Translations under genes and position numbers: made by a program
Origin: Parabacteroides johnsonii DSM 18315
Lineage (GTDB): Bacteria; Bacteroidota; Bacteroidia; Bacteroidales; Tannerellaceae
Reading direction: 5' to 3'
Length of the DNA: 64,000 bases
NCBI RefSeq assembly: GCF_025151045.1
Contig: NZ_CP102285.1
Span: 124,001-188,000, forward strand
Notes under the pieces: generated by a model
The model's input: the letters and a program-made list of their open reading frames with translations, nothing else
What the model was told of the DNA's origin: nothing
Database searches by the model: none
Part shown: one piece after another, positions 26,574 to 34,908 of the stretch
Numbering within the stretch: position 1 is the first letter of the stretch
Layout: every line of letters starts with the position of its first letter

Positions 26574-26604
26574 GAGAGCCTGTCCGCGAGGATCGGCTCT
26601 TTTG
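26574..26604 (+). terminator. Terminator after OmpA-like gene
   Basis: AGAGCC / GGCTCT stem with a 15-nt loop followed by TTTT, ~45 bp after the stop. Confidence 0.65.
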
Positions 26605-26740
26605 GGCAAATAGCGATAGTTTGGATGTTTTGCAATGTTTGTTCTTTATTCATCAGTTCGATCCACGAATCGGTATCATATAAATATGTTCCCCAACTTT
26701 CACATTATAAATAATTTAGTGAATCTTCGGGAGAAATTTA

Positions 26741-26748
26741 TAATTTTG
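26741..26748 (+). promoter_or_regulatory. -7 box for AraC gene
   Basis: TAATTTTG, 38 bp upstream of ATG 26787; matches TAnnTTTG. Confidence 0.45.
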
Positions 26749-26786
26749 TAGCAGTAAGTCTTTTTAAGGTATTAAGAGAAATATAT

Positions 26787-27692
26787 ATGATAGAAAACAT
26801 TATAGACTTTTATAAACGAATAGGACAATATAATTACTCGGAAGCTGCCGGAGTAACGAAAGGGAAACCATATTTTTCTTTGCAGGAGGGACATTGCCAT
26901 ATCAACCAAGCCATATTTGGTTATCGGGGATTTTATAAAGTAACCTTGCTACTGGAAACAGGTAAACTTTATTATGCGGACAAATGGATTATGGTGGATC
27001 GCCCGGCTCTCATGTTCGCCACTCCTGCCGTTCCTTATGCTTGGGAAGCGTTGGCAGACTCTGGAAAGCGAGGCTGGTTTTGTATTTTCAACGAGGAGTT
27101 TATACAGGTTTCCGAACAGATGGGGACACTTGCCGATTCACCTTTGTTCTGTTCGTCAAAAGACCGTATTTATTTTCTGGATAACGATACACTGGACGAA
27201 ATACAGGAAATAGGGCGACAAATACGTCGTGAGACAGCATCGGATTATCCACAAAAATTTGACGTATTGCGCTGTTACCTTCATCTTCTTGTTCACAAAG
27301 CAATGATGTTGGAAAAAGGAAATCATTATGTTTCCCATAAAAACGCAGCACAACGTACCGTCGAGTTATTCCTTGTTCTTCTCGACCATCAATTTCCAGT
27401 GGAGTTTCCCGCAAATCCTTTACGGCTGCGTTCTGCCACCGATTATGCAGAACGTCTGTCCATTCATGTCAATCATCTGAACCGTGTTGTAAAGGCTGTT
27501 ACTGGACATACTACCTCGGACTTAATCAATCGTCGTATTGTGCAAGAAGCAGTGGCTTTGTTACAACATAGCCCTTGCTCGATAAGTGAAATCGGCTGGG
27601 CATTGGGTTTCAACGAGGTATCTTCATTCAGCAATTATGTGAAGAAACATACCGGTACGTCACCTTCCGATTTGCGTATGAAAGCTGGGTAA
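26787..27692 (+). CDS. AraC-family transcriptional regulator
   Basis: 301 aa. N-terminal cupin-like sensor (~35-130), C-terminal AraC DNA-binding domain: TDYAERLSIHVNHLNRVVKAVTG (HTH1 in parts) and SISEIGWALGFNEVSSFSNYVKKHTGTSPSDLR (HTH2 in parts). It lies 129 bp upstream of the SDR gene, same strand, with two palindromes in the gap that are likely binding sites. Confidence 0.88.
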   Translation: MIENIIDFYKRIGQYNYSEAAGVTKGKPYFSLQEGHCHINQAIFGYRGFYKVTLLLETGKLYYADKWIMVDRPALMFATPAVPYAWEALADSGKRGWFCIFNEEFIQVSEQMGTLADSPLFCSSKDRIYFLDNDTLDEIQEIGRQIRRETASDYPQKFDVLRCYLHLLVHKAMMLEKGNHYVSHKNAAQRTVELFLVLLDHQFPVEFPANPLRLRSATDYAERLSIHVNHLNRVVKAVTGHTTSDLINRRIVQEAVALLQHSPCSISEIGWALGFNEVSSFSNYVKKHTGTSPSDLRMKAG

Positions 27693-27704
27693 ATGCAGCT
27701 GGCG

Positions 27705-27739
27705 CAAACAAATTGTTTGATTCAAACAACTATTGTTTG
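27705..27739 (+). promoter_or_regulatory. Paired CAAACAA/TTGTTTG palindromes
   Basis: CAAACAAATTGTTTG (27705-27719) and CAAACAACTATTGTTTG (27723-27739): two palindromes with 18-bp periodicity upstream of a TACTTTTG -7 box (27772-27779) and the SDR gene. Typical arrangement for an activator or repressor dimer pair. Confidence 0.6.
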
Positions 27740-27771
27740 TCCTGCATAAGTTTTTGTCTGTCTGCTCTCCT

Positions 27772-27779
27772 TACTTTTG
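27772..27779 (+). promoter_or_regulatory. -7 box for SDR gene
   Basis: TACTTTTG, 42 bp upstream of ATG 27822. Confidence 0.5.
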
Positions 27780-27821
27780 TACTGGTAAAAGAAATGTTTC
27801 ATTTTTCAAACTGCATTTATT

Positions 27822-28613
27822 ATGAAGACAATATTTATTACCGGTGCATCTTCTGGCATCGGAAAGGCAACGACAGAGTTATTTTCAGCCAAAGGCTGGC
27901 GGGTTATAGCAACGATGCGTAATCCGGAAAAGGGGAAGGAACTGGCGGTGTTACCGAATGTCGTTGTCATGCCGCTTGACCTGACCGATTCTCGGCAGAT
28001 TAAAGAAACCAGTCGGGAAGCATTGGAAAAATATGACGTGGATGTGTTGTTTAATAACGCCGGATACGGTATCATGGCTCCGCTCGAACGGATACCGGAG
28101 GAGGAAATTCGGAAACTTTTTGATACGGATGTTATCGGAGCTATGCTTGTCACACAACAATTTATTCCTCATTTCAAACAGCGTCGCAGCGGTGTCATTC
28201 TCACTACGACATCACTTGCCGGAACCATCGCATTTCCACGAGATGCTGTTTATGGGGCAGCTAAACGGGCACAGGAAGGAATGATGGAATCCCTTTGGTA
28301 TGAAATGAAACCTTTCGGTGTTGCGGTCAAGTCGATGATTCCGGGCGGCACAAAAACGAATTTTCAAACTCCGCTTAACGACGTGACTGGATATGAAAAG
28401 GCATCAGCCAGACAAAGAGCATGGTTGCTGGACGGCAATTCTGAATTTCCTTTACCGGAGGAAGCTGCCGGTGTCGTTTGGCAGGCTGCGACTGATGAAG
28501 AAGACCGTCTGCGTTATCCCACCGACAGCGTTTGTCGGAAACTGTATGAGCAATATCTTGGAATGGGAACTGAAAAGTTTAAAAAATACTTTTCAAAGAT
28601 ACTGTTCGAATAA
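27822..28613 (+). CDS. Short-chain dehydrogenase/reductase
   Basis: 263 aa classical SDR. Cofactor loop FITGASSGIGKATTELFS (~4-21), DLTD at ~54 for the adenine, NNAGYG (~81-86), catalytic Ser in TTTSLAGT (~130) and YGAAK (~144-148). All catalytic residues are present. The Arg in TMRNPEKG after strand 2 suggests NADPH. Single gene between two palindromes and a strong terminator. Substrate unknown. Confidence 0.92.
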   Translation: MKTIFITGASSGIGKATTELFSAKGWRVIATMRNPEKGKELAVLPNVVVMPLDLTDSRQIKETSREALEKYDVDVLFNNAGYGIMAPLERIPEEEIRKLFDTDVIGAMLVTQQFIPHFKQRRSGVILTTTSLAGTIAFPRDAVYGAAKRAQEGMMESLWYEMKPFGVAVKSMIPGGTKTNFQTPLNDVTGYEKASARQRAWLLDGNSEFPLPEEAAGVVWQAATDEEDRLRYPTDSVCRKLYEQYLGMGTEKFKKYFSKILFE

Positions 28614-28623
28614 TGCACCATAA

Positions 28624-28663
28624 AATAAAAGCTAAGAGTTTTTTTGCCCACTTAGCTTTTATT
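28624..28663 (+). terminator. Terminator after SDR gene
   Basis: AATAAAAGCTAAG / CTTAGCTTTTATT, 13-bp stem with a T-rich loop. It works in either direction by base composition. Confidence 0.8.
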
Positions 28664-28743
28664 ATAATTACGGTGCAAAATAGAAAGTTGGATTGTTTGC
28701 GTTAAATTATTATCACATTGTAAGTATAAATATTTGTGTATAA

Positions 28744-28785
28744 TCGAAAAAGCCTCTTCGCTTCACAGCGGGGAGGCTTTCTCGA
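28744..28785 (+). terminator. Hairpin, inverted copy of 34504-34541
   Basis: AAAGCCTC (28749-28756) / GAGGCTTT (28773-28780) with an inner CGCT-TCAC-AGCG. The same sequence occurs in inverse orientation at 34504-34541, at the other end of the cargo operon. Confidence 0.7.
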
Positions 28786-28888
28786 TATATATTTTAAGGT
28801 GTGAGGTTTTATTGGATAATTTATTTTATCGTAACGATTTGATTAAAGTCTTATATACCTTCACAATTTTTCGGGTATTTATCAATAT

Positions 28889-28927
28889 TGAGCCGTTTGC
28901 TAACAATAAATGAGCCGTAAACTAACA
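28889..28927 (+). repeat. Direct repeats TGAGCCGTnnnCTAACA
   Basis: TGAGCCGTTTGCTAACA (28889-28905) and TGAGCCGTAAACTAACA (28911-28927), 22 bp apart (two helical turns), immediately upstream of the -7 box TAACTTTG (28948-28955). AraC-type activator half-sites are usually such direct repeats. Confidence 0.6.
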
Positions 28928-28947
28928 TTATTCTTATTTAACAGCCT

Positions 28948-28955
28948 TAACTTTG
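28948..28955 (+). promoter_or_regulatory. -7 box for aldo/keto reductase operon
   Basis: TAACTTTG, 30 bp before ATG 28986; no clear -33 box, fitting an activator-dependent promoter. Confidence 0.5.
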
Positions 28956-28985
28956 CCACAGAAAATAAATCAAATCAACAAAGTT

Positions 28986-29939
28986 ATGGCAAACAAGGAA
29001 AATTATCCCAAAATCGCCCTCGGCACGTGGTCGTGGGGAACAGGAGCCGCCGGAGGCGACCAAGTATTCGGAAATAACCTTTCCGCAAAAGATTTGAAGC
29101 CAGTATTCGATACGGCCATGAAGAACGGACTCAACCTTTGGGACACGGCAACCGTCTATGGTATGGGGTCTTCGGAAAGCATACTCGCAAGTTTCGTGAA
29201 GCAATGTCCGCGCGAGCAGGTGGCCATATCCACCAAATTCACTCCTCAAATTGCACCGGACTCTCCGGGTGCTGTGGAAGAAATGCTGGATGCCAGTCTG
29301 AAACGTTTTGAGACAGATTATGTGGACATCTACTGGATTCATAACCCCGCCGATGTGGAACGTTGGACTCCCGGCCTCATTCCCTTGCTGAAAAAAGGGA
29401 AAGTAAAGCGTGTCGGGGTATCGAACCATAACCTCGCGGAACTGAAACGCGCAGAAGAGATACTTTCTGCCGAAGGATTCCATATTTCAGCCGTACAGAA
29501 CCATTACAGCCTCATTTATCGCTCCTCGGAAGATGCGGGGATTATCGATTATTGCAATCGGTATGGCATGACATTCTTCGCCTACATGGTATTGGAACAG
29601 GGTGCGCTCTCCGGAAAGTATGACGCGCAGCACCTTATGCCGCAAAACACTTCTCGCGGCGAGACCTATAACAGCCAACTTCCACGGATAGAGAAACTGC
29701 TTTCCGTCCTACGTGAAACAGCCCTGCGTCATGAGGCGTCCGTATCACAAGTCGCCATCGCGTGGGCCATCGCCAAACATACTTTACCCATTATAGGAGT
29801 AACCAAGATGCACCATGTGGAAGATGCGGTAAAAGCCGCCAAGCTGAATTTGGCGGAAGATGAGCTTTCTCTGCTGGATTCAACCTCAAGAGAGATGGAC
29901 GTAAATACAAAAGGTTCATGGGAACATTCCATGTGCTGA
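28986..29939 (+). CDS. Aldo/keto reductase
   Basis: 317 aa TIM-barrel AKR. LWDTATVYGMGSSESILASF (Asp and Tyr of the catalytic tetrad), TKFTPQ (Lys), VDIYWIHNP (usually His; LxH present as WIHN), GVSNHNLAEL, and C-terminal KHTLPIIGVTKMHHVEDAVKAA for NADPH binding. No signal peptide in this member. It reduces aldehydes, ketones or quinones. First gene of a five-gene operon; ATG 28986 fits the -7 box at 28948, whereas ATG 28953 overlaps it. Confidence 0.92.
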   Translation: MANKENYPKIALGTWSWGTGAAGGDQVFGNNLSAKDLKPVFDTAMKNGLNLWDTATVYGMGSSESILASFVKQCPREQVAISTKFTPQIAPDSPGAVEEMLDASLKRFETDYVDIYWIHNPADVERWTPGLIPLLKKGKVKRVGVSNHNLAELKRAEEILSAEGFHISAVQNHYSLIYRSSEDAGIIDYCNRYGMTFFAYMVLEQGALSGKYDAQHLMPQNTSRGETYNSQLPRIEKLLSVLRETALRHEASVSQVAIAWAIAKHTLPIIGVTKMHHVEDAVKAAKLNLAEDELSLLDSTSREMDVNTKGSWEHSMC

Positions 29940-29965
29940 AATGAAAATATAATAAAGATACGACA

Positions 29966-30658
29966 ATGAAAAAGATGATATATCTGTTGACGGCGGCATT
30001 GTGCATGACTTTCAACTGTATGGCTTGCAGCGATGACCACCAGACTACGGACGGTCCGCAAACAGAGACCCCGAAAGATGAAGAAGATGGAAATGAAAAC
30101 TCCGACAATCCGAACCAGCCGCAGGCAGGCAAAACGCTGGTAGTGTATTACAGCTATACGAACAATACGGCAGCGATTGTAAATGAGTTGCAAGCACAAA
30201 TTGCTGCGGATGTAATAAGAATCGAACCTGCTGAAAAAGGACTCGATTATGCGGCCAACAATTACGCTATCGGCAGTGCACAGATAGCGGCCATACGTGA
30301 AAATCCCGATGACGCCTCTTCCTATCCTGCGATAGATCCGGTGGAAGTCCGAATGGAAGATTACGGGACGGTAATCGTGGCCACTCCGTTATGGTGGAGC
30401 AATATGGCGGCTCCCATGCAGACTTTTCTGTTCCATTATGGCGATGAAATGGCGGACAAACATATCGGACTTATCGTGTCCAGTGCAAGCAGTGGCATCA
30501 GCGGTGTTGAAGCAGATGCCAAGAGACTCGTTCCGGACGGCAGGTTTTTTACGACAAGCCTTTGGATACGTTCGTCGCAGACTTCAGGCAGCCACGACAT
30601 GATTGCCGATTGGTTGAAAAGTATCGATTATTCAGGAGAGACGACTTCCGGAGAATGA
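29966..30658 (+). CDS. Flavodoxin-domain lipoprotein
   Basis: 230 aa. Signal with lipobox-like Cys (FNCMAC, Cys ~21), then an acidic Asp/Glu/Pro linker (~25-52) and a flavodoxin fold: TLVVYYSYTNNTAAIVNELQ (FMN phosphate loop, ~55-74), ATPLWWSNMAAPMQTFL (~140-156) and IVSSASSGISG. Flavodoxins are normally cytosolic; here the lipoprotein signal places it outside the inner membrane. This family of secreted flavodoxins recurs in gut Bacteroidales. Second gene of the operon. Confidence 0.85.
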   Translation: MKKMIYLLTAALCMTFNCMACSDDHQTTDGPQTETPKDEEDGNENSDNPNQPQAGKTLVVYYSYTNNTAAIVNELQAQIAADVIRIEPAEKGLDYAANNYAIGSAQIAAIRENPDDASSYPAIDPVEVRMEDYGTVIVATPLWWSNMAAPMQTFLFHYGDEMADKHIGLIVSSASSGISGVEADAKRLVPDGRFFTTSLWIRSSQTSGSHDMIADWLKSIDYSGETTSGE

Positions 30659-30694
30659 CAGATTATAAAACCGTTAATTAAAACCCCAAAAGAT

Positions 30695-31525
30695 ATGAAA
30701 ACGATTGTTTGTATATTATTAACATTGCTAATATCAGCCCCTATGGTAAATGCACAGAAGAAAATCAAGCAGACGGCAGGTCGCGACCAGTTAGGCGACT
30801 TCGCCCCCAAGTTCGCAGAATTGAATGATGATGTCCTCTTTGGAGAAGTATGGAGTCGGACTGATAAACTCGGTTTGCGCGACCGCAGTATGGTAACGAT
30901 CACGGCACTTGTCAGTTCAGGGATAACGGACTCTTCGTTGACGTACCATTTACAAACCGCCAAGAAGAACGGCATCACCCGTACCGAGATAGCGGAAATA
31001 CTGACGCAGGTCGGTTTCTATGCCGGATGGCCGAAAGCATGGGCGGCATTCCGTCTGGCAAAGGATGTATGGGCGGAAGAGAGTGCCGATACGGACGGCA
31101 AGGCTGAATTTGAACGGGAAATGATATTTCCCATAGGTAAGCCGAACGACGCCTTCGCCCAATATTTTATAGGACAGAGCTATCTGGCACCGCTATCCTC
31201 GGAACAGGTCGGTATCCACAACGTGACTTTCGAGCCGCGATGCCGCAACAACTGGCACATACACCATGCCTCGAAAGGCGGCGGTCAGATACTGGTCTGC
31301 GTGGCCGGTACCGGCTGGTATCAGGAATGGGGCAAACCGGCCCGGATGCTCCGTCCCGGTGATGTGGTCAATATTCCGGCAGGGGTGAAACACTGGCACG
31401 GAGCAACAGCCGACAGCTGGTTTGCACATCTGGCTGTCGAAGTACCCGGAGAAGGGGCAAGCAACGAATGGCTGGAAGCGGTAAGCGACAAGGAATATGA
31501 TAAATTGCAGGAGGAGAAGCGATGA
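30695..31525 (+). CDS. Carboxymuconolactone decarboxylase-like / cupin fusion
   Basis: 276 aa with signal peptide (ILLTLLISAPMVNAQ). Residues ~35-130 are a CMD/AhpD-like helical domain (RSMVTITALVSSGITDSSLTYHL), lacking the CxxC of AhpD and so not a peroxidase of that type. Residues ~165-260 are a cupin (NNWHIHHASKGGGQIL with HxHH metal ligands, VNIPAGVKHWHGA second motif). Probably binds a metal and acts on a lactone or ring-cleavage-type compound in the periplasm (inference). Its stop overlaps the next start (ATGA). Confidence 0.85.
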   Translation: MKTIVCILLTLLISAPMVNAQKKIKQTAGRDQLGDFAPKFAELNDDVLFGEVWSRTDKLGLRDRSMVTITALVSSGITDSSLTYHLQTAKKNGITRTEIAEILTQVGFYAGWPKAWAAFRLAKDVWAEESADTDGKAEFEREMIFPIGKPNDAFAQYFIGQSYLAPLSSEQVGIHNVTFEPRCRNNWHIHHASKGGGQILVCVAGTGWYQEWGKPARMLRPGDVVNIPAGVKHWHGATADSWFAHLAVEVPGEGASNEWLEAVSDKEYDKLQEEKR

Positions 31526-32085
31526 AAAAGAACATCGGAAATACACTGGCTTTATATCCTATGCCGACCGTTGTGATCGGCGCCAAGGTAAATGGGAAGG
31601 CATCGTGGACACTGGTAGCGCATGTGGGCATCGTTGCCCACGACAGGCTGCTTGTCAGCCTGCATTCCGCGCATTATATCAATAAAGGCATCAAGGAGAG
31701 CGGACATTTGTCTGTAAACATCGTAACTGAAGATTTTCTGTCGAAAGCGGATTACTGCGGTATCGTATCGGGCGGCAAGACGGATAAAAGCGTCGTGTTC
31801 GATTCCGTGACGGGAGATGACGGAACACCGATGGCCCGAGAGTCGCCTTTAAGCATGGAATGTAAGGTGGAAGACGTGTACGAGTGCAACGGCTTCGAGA
31901 ATTTCATTTGCAGCGTTTCCCGCACGTATGCCGATGACAGCGTGCTCGGCACAGACGGCAAATTAGACTATGACCGCCTCAAACCGGTACTGTTCGAATT
32001 TCCCACCTACCGGTACTTACGAACCGGAAGTATCATCGGACATTGTACGGATGCAGGCAGGAAATACAAAGAGAACCAATCATGA
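31522..32085 (+). CDS. Flavin reductase-family protein
   Basis: 187 aa, FMN-binding split-barrel (flavin reductase-like domain): LYPMPTVVIGAKVNGKASWT (~11-30), LVSLHSAHYINKGIKESG (~50-67), SVNIV. Binds FMN and passes electrons from NAD(P)H. No signal peptide, unlike its operon neighbours. Overlaps both flanking genes by ATGA, so tightly coupled. Confidence 0.88.
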   Translation: MKKNIGNTLALYPMPTVVIGAKVNGKASWTLVAHVGIVAHDRLLVSLHSAHYINKGIKESGHLSVNIVTEDFLSKADYCGIVSGGKTDKSVVFDSVTGDDGTPMARESPLSMECKVEDVYECNGFENFICSVSRTYADDSVLGTDGKLDYDRLKPVLFEFPTYRYLRTGSIIGHCTDAGRKYKENQS

Positions 32086-33500
32086 CGGACATGAAACGAT
32101 TTCTTTTTATCATTTCTCTTATGATAAGCTATTTGACCGGTAATGCACAGAACGTGGTGGACGTGCATTGCCACAATATCCCGCCTTTTTATATGGAGGC
32201 ACTGGAAAAACACAATGCGGCATTGGACGAGGGTTTCCCCTTGCCGGAGTGGAACGTCGATTCTCATCTGGCATTTATGGACAGCGCAGGCATAGGGCGT
32301 TCCATACTGACCATGCCCGCCCCGCAGCCTTATTTCGGTGATAGCAAAGAGTGCCGGGAAACCATACGGCGTTACAACGAATACTGCGCCGGATTGAAAA
32401 CAGCCTATCCTGAAAGATTCAGGTTCTGTGCCTCATTGCCTTTGCCGGACGTGGATGCAGCCATTGCGGAAGCCGTTTATGCGCTCGACACGCTCGGTGC
32501 AGACGGGATAAAATTGGCGACAAACAGCCGAGGCCAATATCTCGGTGACGAGGCACTCGACCCGTTAATGGAAGTGCTGGACAAGAGGAATGCAGTCATT
32601 ATCCTCCACCCGCACAAACCTGTGCCAGTGAACGGAAAACTGATGGCCGCCGTTCCGCTTGCAGCATACGAATATCCGGCAGAAACGACCAGAGCCATTA
32701 TGAATATGATGGCCCGCAATATTTTGGTGCGTTATTCCAATCTCAAGGTCGTTGTTCCGCATTGCGGCTCTTTCCTGCCGCTTGCCATACCGCGCTTGAA
32801 GGCTATAATTCCTGCCATGCAAGCCAAAGGACTGATGGATGACATCGACTTCGAAGGCAACCTTTCACGATTATATTACGATCTGGCCGGTGCAGCTTCA
32901 CCGGCAACCATACGGAGTATGCTGACCGTCACATCGCTCGACCATATTCTTTACGGCTCGGACTATCCGTACCAACCTGCGGAAGTGCTGGTGGGGAACC
33001 TACGACTGTTGGAAAAAGCCTTGTCCGAAGATAAAGAGCTGTCTCCTTACAAGGAAATGTTCTTGTGGGAAAATGCCATCCGGCTTTTTTCTGGGCAGCC
33101 GATAAGTAGAGAGATTGTCAAAGCGGAAAACAACGTATCTGTCATGGGTGATAACAAGGAGACTGAAATGTTGGTGCGTATTTCGGAAATAGAAATCTAT
33201 CCCGAATACCACGAAGAATACCTGCGAATGGCTTTGGAAGTAGGCGCAACCTCCGTTCGAGAGGAGCCGGGCGTGATAGCCATATACCCGATGGTACAGC
33301 AACGGGATTCTTGCCAGATACGTATTCTGGAAATATACGCCAACCGAGATGCCTACAAGCATCATATAGCGACAGAGCATTTCAAGGCTTACAAACAAGG
33401 CACGCTGCACATGGTAAAGTCTCTGGAACTGGTGGATATGATGTCGATGAATCCTGCTGCCATGCCCGAAATATTCCTTAAAATGAGAGGTGAAAAGTAA
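32082..33500 (+). CDS. Exported ACMSD-type amidohydrolase fused to ABM monooxygenase domain
   Basis: 472 aa. Signal peptide (FLFIISLMISYLTGNAQ). Residues ~25-345: amidohydrolase-2/ACMSD-like barrel with VDVHCHNIPP (HxH metal), VIILHPHKPVP, VVVPHCGSFLP, and LYGSDYPYQPA (metal Asp). Residues ~365-455: antibiotic-biosynthesis-monooxygenase (ABM) ferredoxin-like domain (EIYPEYHEEYLRMALEVG, REEPGVIAIYP, TEHFKAYKQG). The fusion suggests sequential reactions on one aromatic or quinone substrate. ATG 32082 overlaps the previous stop. Last enzyme of the operon before the regulator. Confidence 0.88.
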   Translation: MTDMKRFLFIISLMISYLTGNAQNVVDVHCHNIPPFYMEALEKHNAALDEGFPLPEWNVDSHLAFMDSAGIGRSILTMPAPQPYFGDSKECRETIRRYNEYCAGLKTAYPERFRFCASLPLPDVDAAIAEAVYALDTLGADGIKLATNSRGQYLGDEALDPLMEVLDKRNAVIILHPHKPVPVNGKLMAAVPLAAYEYPAETTRAIMNMMARNILVRYSNLKVVVPHCGSFLPLAIPRLKAIIPAMQAKGLMDDIDFEGNLSRLYYDLAGAASPATIRSMLTVTSLDHILYGSDYPYQPAEVLVGNLRLLEKALSEDKELSPYKEMFLWENAIRLFSGQPISREIVKAENNVSVMGDNKETEMLVRISEIEIYPEYHEEYLRMALEVGATSVREEPGVIAIYPMVQQRDSCQIRILEIYANRDAYKHHIATEHFKAYKQGTLHMVKSLELVDMMSMNPAAMPEIFLKMRGEK

Positions 33501-33521
33501 AAGGGATATTATATTTGCAAT

Positions 33522-34370
33522 ATGAATGATTGTATAGAAAGTTTGGTCAATTATAGCGACATCCTGTTAAGTTGTTGCATACCTCATGATATGCATCTGG
33601 AACATCGGATGCCTGCCCATTCCATTATTTTCGTTCGTTCCGGGAAATTGGTTATAGAAAGCAAGGACAAAACGGACGAGATTACGGCAGATAATTACGT
33701 TTTTGTCCGCCGCGATTGTTCTGTCAATGTAACCAAAGTGCCGCTTGAAGGTAAACCCTATCGGGGTATAAACTTTACGTTACCACGCAAAGAGTTGAAA
33801 GAATACTATAACCGTATTGTGGGTACATGTAAGAAGTTGCACGGTATAAGCCCTATACGACAGACTGTAAACGTCCTGCCACAGACTGTTGCGCTGAAAA
33901 GCCTGTTCAGCTCGTTCCTGCCTTACACGGATAGCGGGGAGACACCTGCGGACGGCTGGCTGCAACTGAAAGTGCAGGAAGCCATCATGTGTCTGCTGGC
34001 CATAGATACCCGTTTCTATCCGACCTTGTTCGACTTCAACGAGGTGTGGAAAATAGACCTTATGGATTTCATGGAACAGAATTACACGGAGGACCTGACA
34101 TTGGAAGAGTTTGCCTCTTATACTGGAAGAAGCCTTGCCACTTTCAAACGTGATTTTGCCAAGATCAGCACTCTGTCGCCGCAACGCTGGATTACGGAGC
34201 ACCGTTTGGAAAAGGCAAAAAAAATGTTGCTTGAAGATGGCGTGTCGGCGCAGGAGGTTAGTTATATGGTAGGATTCAAGAATAGGTCGCATTTTTCACA
34301 AGCGTTCAAAAAGCAATACGGGTATGCACCTGCGAATTATCTGAAATTGAACAGGGAAAATTTTATTTAG
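33522..34370 (+). CDS. AraC-family transcriptional regulator
   Basis: 282 aa. N-terminal cupin/sensor (HDMHLEHRMPAHSIIFVRSGKL), C-terminal AraC domain: DLTLEEFASYTGRSLATFKRDF (HTH1 in parts) and VSAQEVSYMVGFKNRSHFSQAFKKQYGYAPANY (HTH2 in parts). 21 bp after the amidohydrolase. A TATATTTG at 33511-33518 is very close to the ATG, so it may have its own promoter if the true start is downstream. The likely target is the repeats at 28889-28927 upstream of this operon. Confidence 0.88.
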   Translation: MNDCIESLVNYSDILLSCCIPHDMHLEHRMPAHSIIFVRSGKLVIESKDKTDEITADNYVFVRRDCSVNVTKVPLEGKPYRGINFTLPRKELKEYYNRIVGTCKKLHGISPIRQTVNVLPQTVALKSLFSSFLPYTDSGETPADGWLQLKVQEAIMCLLAIDTRFYPTLFDFNEVWKIDLMDFMEQNYTEDLTLEEFASYTGRSLATFKRDFAKISTLSPQRWITEHRLEKAKKMLLEDGVSAQEVSYMVGFKNRSHFSQAFKKQYGYAPANYLKLNRENFI

Positions 34371-34503
34371 GAGAAACGACCGGTGAAAATATCAGGAGCG
34401 GTTTCAGTCCGTCTGTGAAATCCGAGAACAAGTAGGTGAACTTGTGGTATAATGCAAAAAGCCAAGTATGCTTATTATTTATTGGCAGAACCAGATTGAC
34501 AAT

Positions 34504-34541
34504 AAAAAAGCCTCCCCGCTGTGAAGTGGAGAGGCTTTTTT
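34504..34541 (+). terminator. Terminator, inverted copy of 28744-28785
   Basis: AAAAAAGCCTC / GAGGCTTTTTT with inner CCGCTGTGAAGTGG. Bidirectional: serves the AraC operon from the left and the histone-like gene from the right. Confidence 0.8.
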
Positions 34542-34584
34542 CGATATAGCACTCGACACGTACAGCCGAGAAACCGAAATAACA

Positions 34585-34758
34585 CTATTTCGATGCTTCG
34601 AGCGACTCCTTTCTGAATTGTTTGAGGAGTTTTTCGAGTTCAAGTGATGCTTTGCGGGCACGGGTACCAGCTGCCTTGTTGCCTTTCTCCATCTGAAGTT
34701 TGGCATTTTCTGAAAATTGAGCGAACAATTCGCTGATCTGTGCAAATGATTTTTCCAT
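34585..34758 (-). CDS. Histone H1-like (Hc1 family) protein
   Basis: 57 aa. MEKSFAQISELFAQFSENAK start, then AAGTRARKASLELEKLLKQFR, the Lys/Arg/Ala-rich helix of Bacteroidales Hc1-like proteins. Binds DNA non-specifically. ATG 34758 chosen; a frame extension to 34794 has no family match. Confidence 0.75.
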   Translation of the reverse strand: MEKSFAQISELFAQFSENAKLQMEKGNKAAGTRARKASLELEKLLKQFRKESLEASK

Positions 34759-34908
34759 ACTATATTTTTTTAATATGATACAATGTTGGAACAAAGATAG
34801 AAAAAATTGAAACCCAAAGGTTGATTTGCGCCATATTTCATTCAGTTGTAATGAAATCTCCCTCTTTTATTCCCTCATTTTTCGGTTTGGGCATTTTCTT
34901 ATCGCTCG

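Noticed and set aside
28744-34541. Composite transposon bounded by the inverted hairpins
   Set aside because: No transposase, no target duplication visible, and the copies are good terminators; noted instead as a finding.
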